Shown here piece by piece: positions 31,461 through 33,043 of a DNA stretch of 33,043 nt. Positions within the stretch are counted from its first letter, which is position 1; each line of letters begins with the position of its first letter. The notes under the pieces are model-generated. The model saw only the letters and a list, made by a program, of their open reading frames with translations. It did not search any database and was not told where the DNA came from. A program made the position numbers and the translations under genes. Source of the DNA: Flavobacterium frigoris (GTDB taxonomy: Bacteria > Bacteroidota > Bacteroidia > Flavobacteriales > Flavobacteriaceae); the NCBI RefSeq assembly GCF_900111075.1, contig NZ_FOFZ01000023.1, forward strand, positions 1 to 33,043. The letters are read 5' to 3'.

Positions 31461-32675
31461 ATGAAAAACATCTATTTAAGAATAGGAACGTCCTATTTTA
31501 AGAAATCCTTATACCCTCTATCTTCGGGAGATTTTATTGAAATTCTTGTTGTTTGGTCAGCCGAATTGATCAGACAAGATCACGGTAAAAATGTACTTTC
31601 AGAAATTGAAAGATTTGATGGCTTTATTTGTATTCCAGAAAACCGTCCCGAGTTTTTCAAAAAAAGAGTTCAGGACTACTACAATACGTATCACCAAATT
31701 AGCAAATCGCCTTTGGAAGGCGATATATCCAATTCTCTTGGCTTTTTGTCTCATATTTTTGGCTCGCAGCTCGAGCTTGGCCTTGATTATTTACAGTTGA
31801 TCTATTCAAAACCAACTCAAATTCTACCAATTCTTTGTTTGGTGAGTAAAGAACGCTCAACAGGTAAATCAACTTTTTTAAAATGGCTTAAAGAAATTTT
31901 TGAATACAACCTGACTTTTCTAACTAATAGTGACTTCACTTCAAACTTCAATTCGGATTGGACCTCAAAATTACTAATCTGTATCGATGAAGTCCTATTT
32001 AAAACTGATGAACTTACGGAGCGTATAAAATACCTCTCTACAACTAATACCCATAAGACTGAAGCCAAAGGAAAAGATAAAAAAGAATCCTCATTTTTTG
32101 GGAAATTTATCCTGTGTTCTAATAATGAAACCTCATTTATAAAAATTGATAGTGATGAAATACGCTTTTGGGTAATCAAAGTCAATCAATACAGAACCGA
32201 AGACGTGGCAATTTTAAAAAAACTTGTGAATGAAATTCCAGCTTTTTTGTTTTTCCTTTTAAACAGAAAATTATCAACACAGAATCAGTCACGCATGTGG
32301 TTTACTCCTGAACAAATCAAAACTAATGCATTATTAAAATTAGTCCGGCATAACTCAAATCAAATAGAAAGAGAAGTAGCTAATGTTATACTGAACACTA
32401 TGGAGAGTTTAGACATTGAAACCTTAGACTTTTGTTTTTCTGACTTATTAAATATTCTAAACAAATTCAAAATCAAATATGATGTTGTTGAAATAAAAAA
32501 TACAATTCGTAAAAATTGGAAGTTAGAGCAAGCAAAAAACTCAAATCAATATCAAAAAGTAACGGTAACTAATGATCTAGATTTTTATCAAAATTTAACA
32601 AAAGGACGTTATTATTCAATAACACGAGATTTTTTATCTGATTTTAATGATGAATTGATGACAACATACGATTAA
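31461..32675 (+). CDS. SF3-type replication helicase (primase-helicase, DUF5906-like)
   Basis: 404 aa. A P-loop NTPase in the middle: Walker A ERSTGKST (131-138), Walker B LLICIDE (171-177), sensor-1 FILCSNN (216-222) and a likely arginine finger in DEIRFWVIKV (about Arg235). This layout and order (C motif right after B) fit SF3 helicases of phages, plasmids and Bacteroidota elements annotated as DUF5906 primase-helicases. The N-terminal part lacks a clear primase domain, which agrees with a separate primase gene starting at 32879. It probably opens the iteron region directly downstream. Confidence 0.85.
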   Translation: MKNIYLRIGTSYFKKSLYPLSSGDFIEILVVWSAELIRQDHGKNVLSEIERFDGFICIPENRPEFFKKRVQDYYNTYHQISKSPLEGDISNSLGFLSHIFGSQLELGLDYLQLIYSKPTQILPILCLVSKERSTGKSTFLKWLKEIFEYNLTFLTNSDFTSNFNSDWTSKLLICIDEVLFKTDELTERIKYLSTTNTHKTEAKGKDKKESSFFGKFILCSNNETSFIKIDSDEIRFWVIKVNQYRTEDVAILKKLVNEIPAFLFFLLNRKLSTQNQSRMWFTPEQIKTNALLKLVRHNSNQIEREVANVILNTMESLDIETLDFCFSDLLNILNKFKIKYDVVEIKNTIRKNWKLEQAKNSNQYQKVTVTNDLDFYQNLTKGRYYSITRDFLSDFNDELMTTYD

Positions 32676-32841
32676 GCCAGCAAGAGTAAGCCTTTACCTT
32701 GTCATCACTTTGTCATCAAAAAATAAAGTGATGACGAAAAAATGATGAATGAATTTTAAAAGTGATGACGTGACGACAAAATGATGACATGCGATTCCCT
32801 ATTATCACAGAGCTCAGGGTACTTTGTCATCAATTCATCAC
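32648..32841 (+). repeat. Iteron-like GTGATGAC cluster with a bounding inverted repeat (candidate origin)
   Basis: At least nine octamers GTGATGAC or its complement, with up to two changes: 32701-32708, 32712-32719, 32728-32735, 32742-32749, 32762-32769, 32770-32777, 32781-32788, 32826-32833, 32834-32841. A perfect 17-bp inverted repeat bounds it: TGATGAATTGATGACAA (32648-32664, in the helicase 3' end) and TTGTCATCAATTCATCA (32824-32840). Located between the helicase and primase genes. Confidence 0.75.
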
Positions 32842-32878
32842 TTTTCAAAAAAAAATATAACCTTTAATTCTTATCGAT

Positions 32879-32947
32879 ATGAATTGTCAAAATGCTAAAA
32901 AAATAGACCTCGTTTCGTTCCTGAAAAAACAAGGATTAACCCCCTCA
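32879..32947 (+). pseudogene. Start of a CHC2/Toprim-type DNA primase gene, interrupted by an IS
   Basis: MNCQNAKKIDLVSFLKKQG and LTPS (23 codons) correspond to the conserved opening of CHC2 zinc-finger/Toprim primases of Bacteroidota elements (M-N-x-x-x-A-K-x-I-x-L-V-x-F-L-x-x-x-G-x-x-P). After this the sequence passes into the terminal repeats of an IS and the frame stops at 32977. The remainder of the gene should be on the far side of the IS. The zinc ligands are not reached, so the family call rests on the N-terminus and the helicase-iteron context. Confidence 0.65.
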
Positions 32948-32948
32948 A

Positions 32949-33043
32949 TGTATATTCCAGTCATGATGTGCCACTAATTCCGGTCATGATGTGCCACAAA
33001 ATAATGAGCTAATTTCTGTTCAAATTTACATTTTTTTATTGAT
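32949..33043. mobile_element. Terminal end of an IS21-family insertion sequence (partial)
   Basis: From TGTATATTCC on, two nearly identical 21-bp repeats (32954-32974 and 32977-32997; one mismatch) share GTCATGATGTGCCAC at a 23-bp period. Multiple terminal repeats of about 20 bp behind a 5'-TG are typical of IS21-type ends, and ATTCCGGTCA...CCAC is a pattern I know from that family. The istA-like transposase gene should follow outside the window. Strand of the IS not known. Confidence 0.7.

Larger units (their letters stand above)
28802..33043 (+). mobile_element. Left part of an integrated mobile element (IME/ICE- or prophage-like)
   Basis: From the mnmE 3' end on: arm-type repeats, tyrosine integrase, a membrane protein, HTH excisionase-like gene, SF3 helicase, iteron-like cluster and a primase start broken by an IS. 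All genes point away from mnmE. No relaxase, transfer or virion gene is visible, so conjugative, mobilisable and phage-satellite types remain open. The right end is outside the window. Confidence 0.75.

Noticed and set aside
33009..33020. GCTAATTTCTGT, a 12-base match to the mnmE 3' end (28796-28807), as a possible second att site
   Set aside because: The match stops before most of the 18-base core and lies inside the IS end, so chance is the simpler explanation.

Overview
The window reads as chromosomal DNA of a Flavobacterium-like member of the Bacteroidota. The evidence is AT-rich DNA, gldF and gldG gliding genes, a Bacteroidota-type tyrosine recombinase, DUF4294- and DUF6175-type proteins, almost no Shine-Dalgarno signals, and many promoters with a TAnnTTTG -7 box, a few with TTG about 20 bp upstream.

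Left part (1-9160). After a structured intergenic repeat and a DUF4294 gene comes a minus-strand block of eight exported or lipid-anchored proteins. Five of them (439, 173, 164, 319 and 318 aa, at 5880 to 1501) look like an envelope module with weak resemblance to CsgG/TolB, LPP20 and FlgT-type proteins; two are tandem paralogues. Upstream are a discoidin-like protein, an FG-GAP-like protein and a leucine-rich-repeat lipoprotein. Three transcription units of this block share an upstream motif around TCTGAACTCCAC, and two of them share about 100 bp of homologous upstream DNA. This is the best candidate here for an undescribed chromosomal system.

Middle part (9431-28819). Mostly core genes: an M42 aminopeptidase, purC, an S9 peptidase, a Cof-type phosphatase, a nitric-oxide detoxification operon (hmp, nsrR, DUF2798) behind a perfect 11+1+11 palindrome, an SDR, phoH, a SAM hydrolase, an ABM-domain protein, gldF-gldG, dnaN, a membrane-anchored MutS-like ATPase, a tandem universal stress protein and mnmE. 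Repeats here include a second copy of the structured intergenic repeat and a repeat cluster after dnaN.

Right part (28802-33043). An integrated mobile element begins exactly at the 3' end of mnmE, whose last 18 bases match the attachment core used by SGI1-type islands. It carries an integrase, a four-TM protein of unknown role, an excisionase-like HTH protein, an SF3-type helicase and an iteron-like cluster bounded by a 17-bp inverted repeat. A CHC2/Toprim-type primase gene then starts but is cut after 23 codons by what looks like an IS21-family end. The right end of the element is outside the window. No tRNA, rRNA or CRISPR array was seen.
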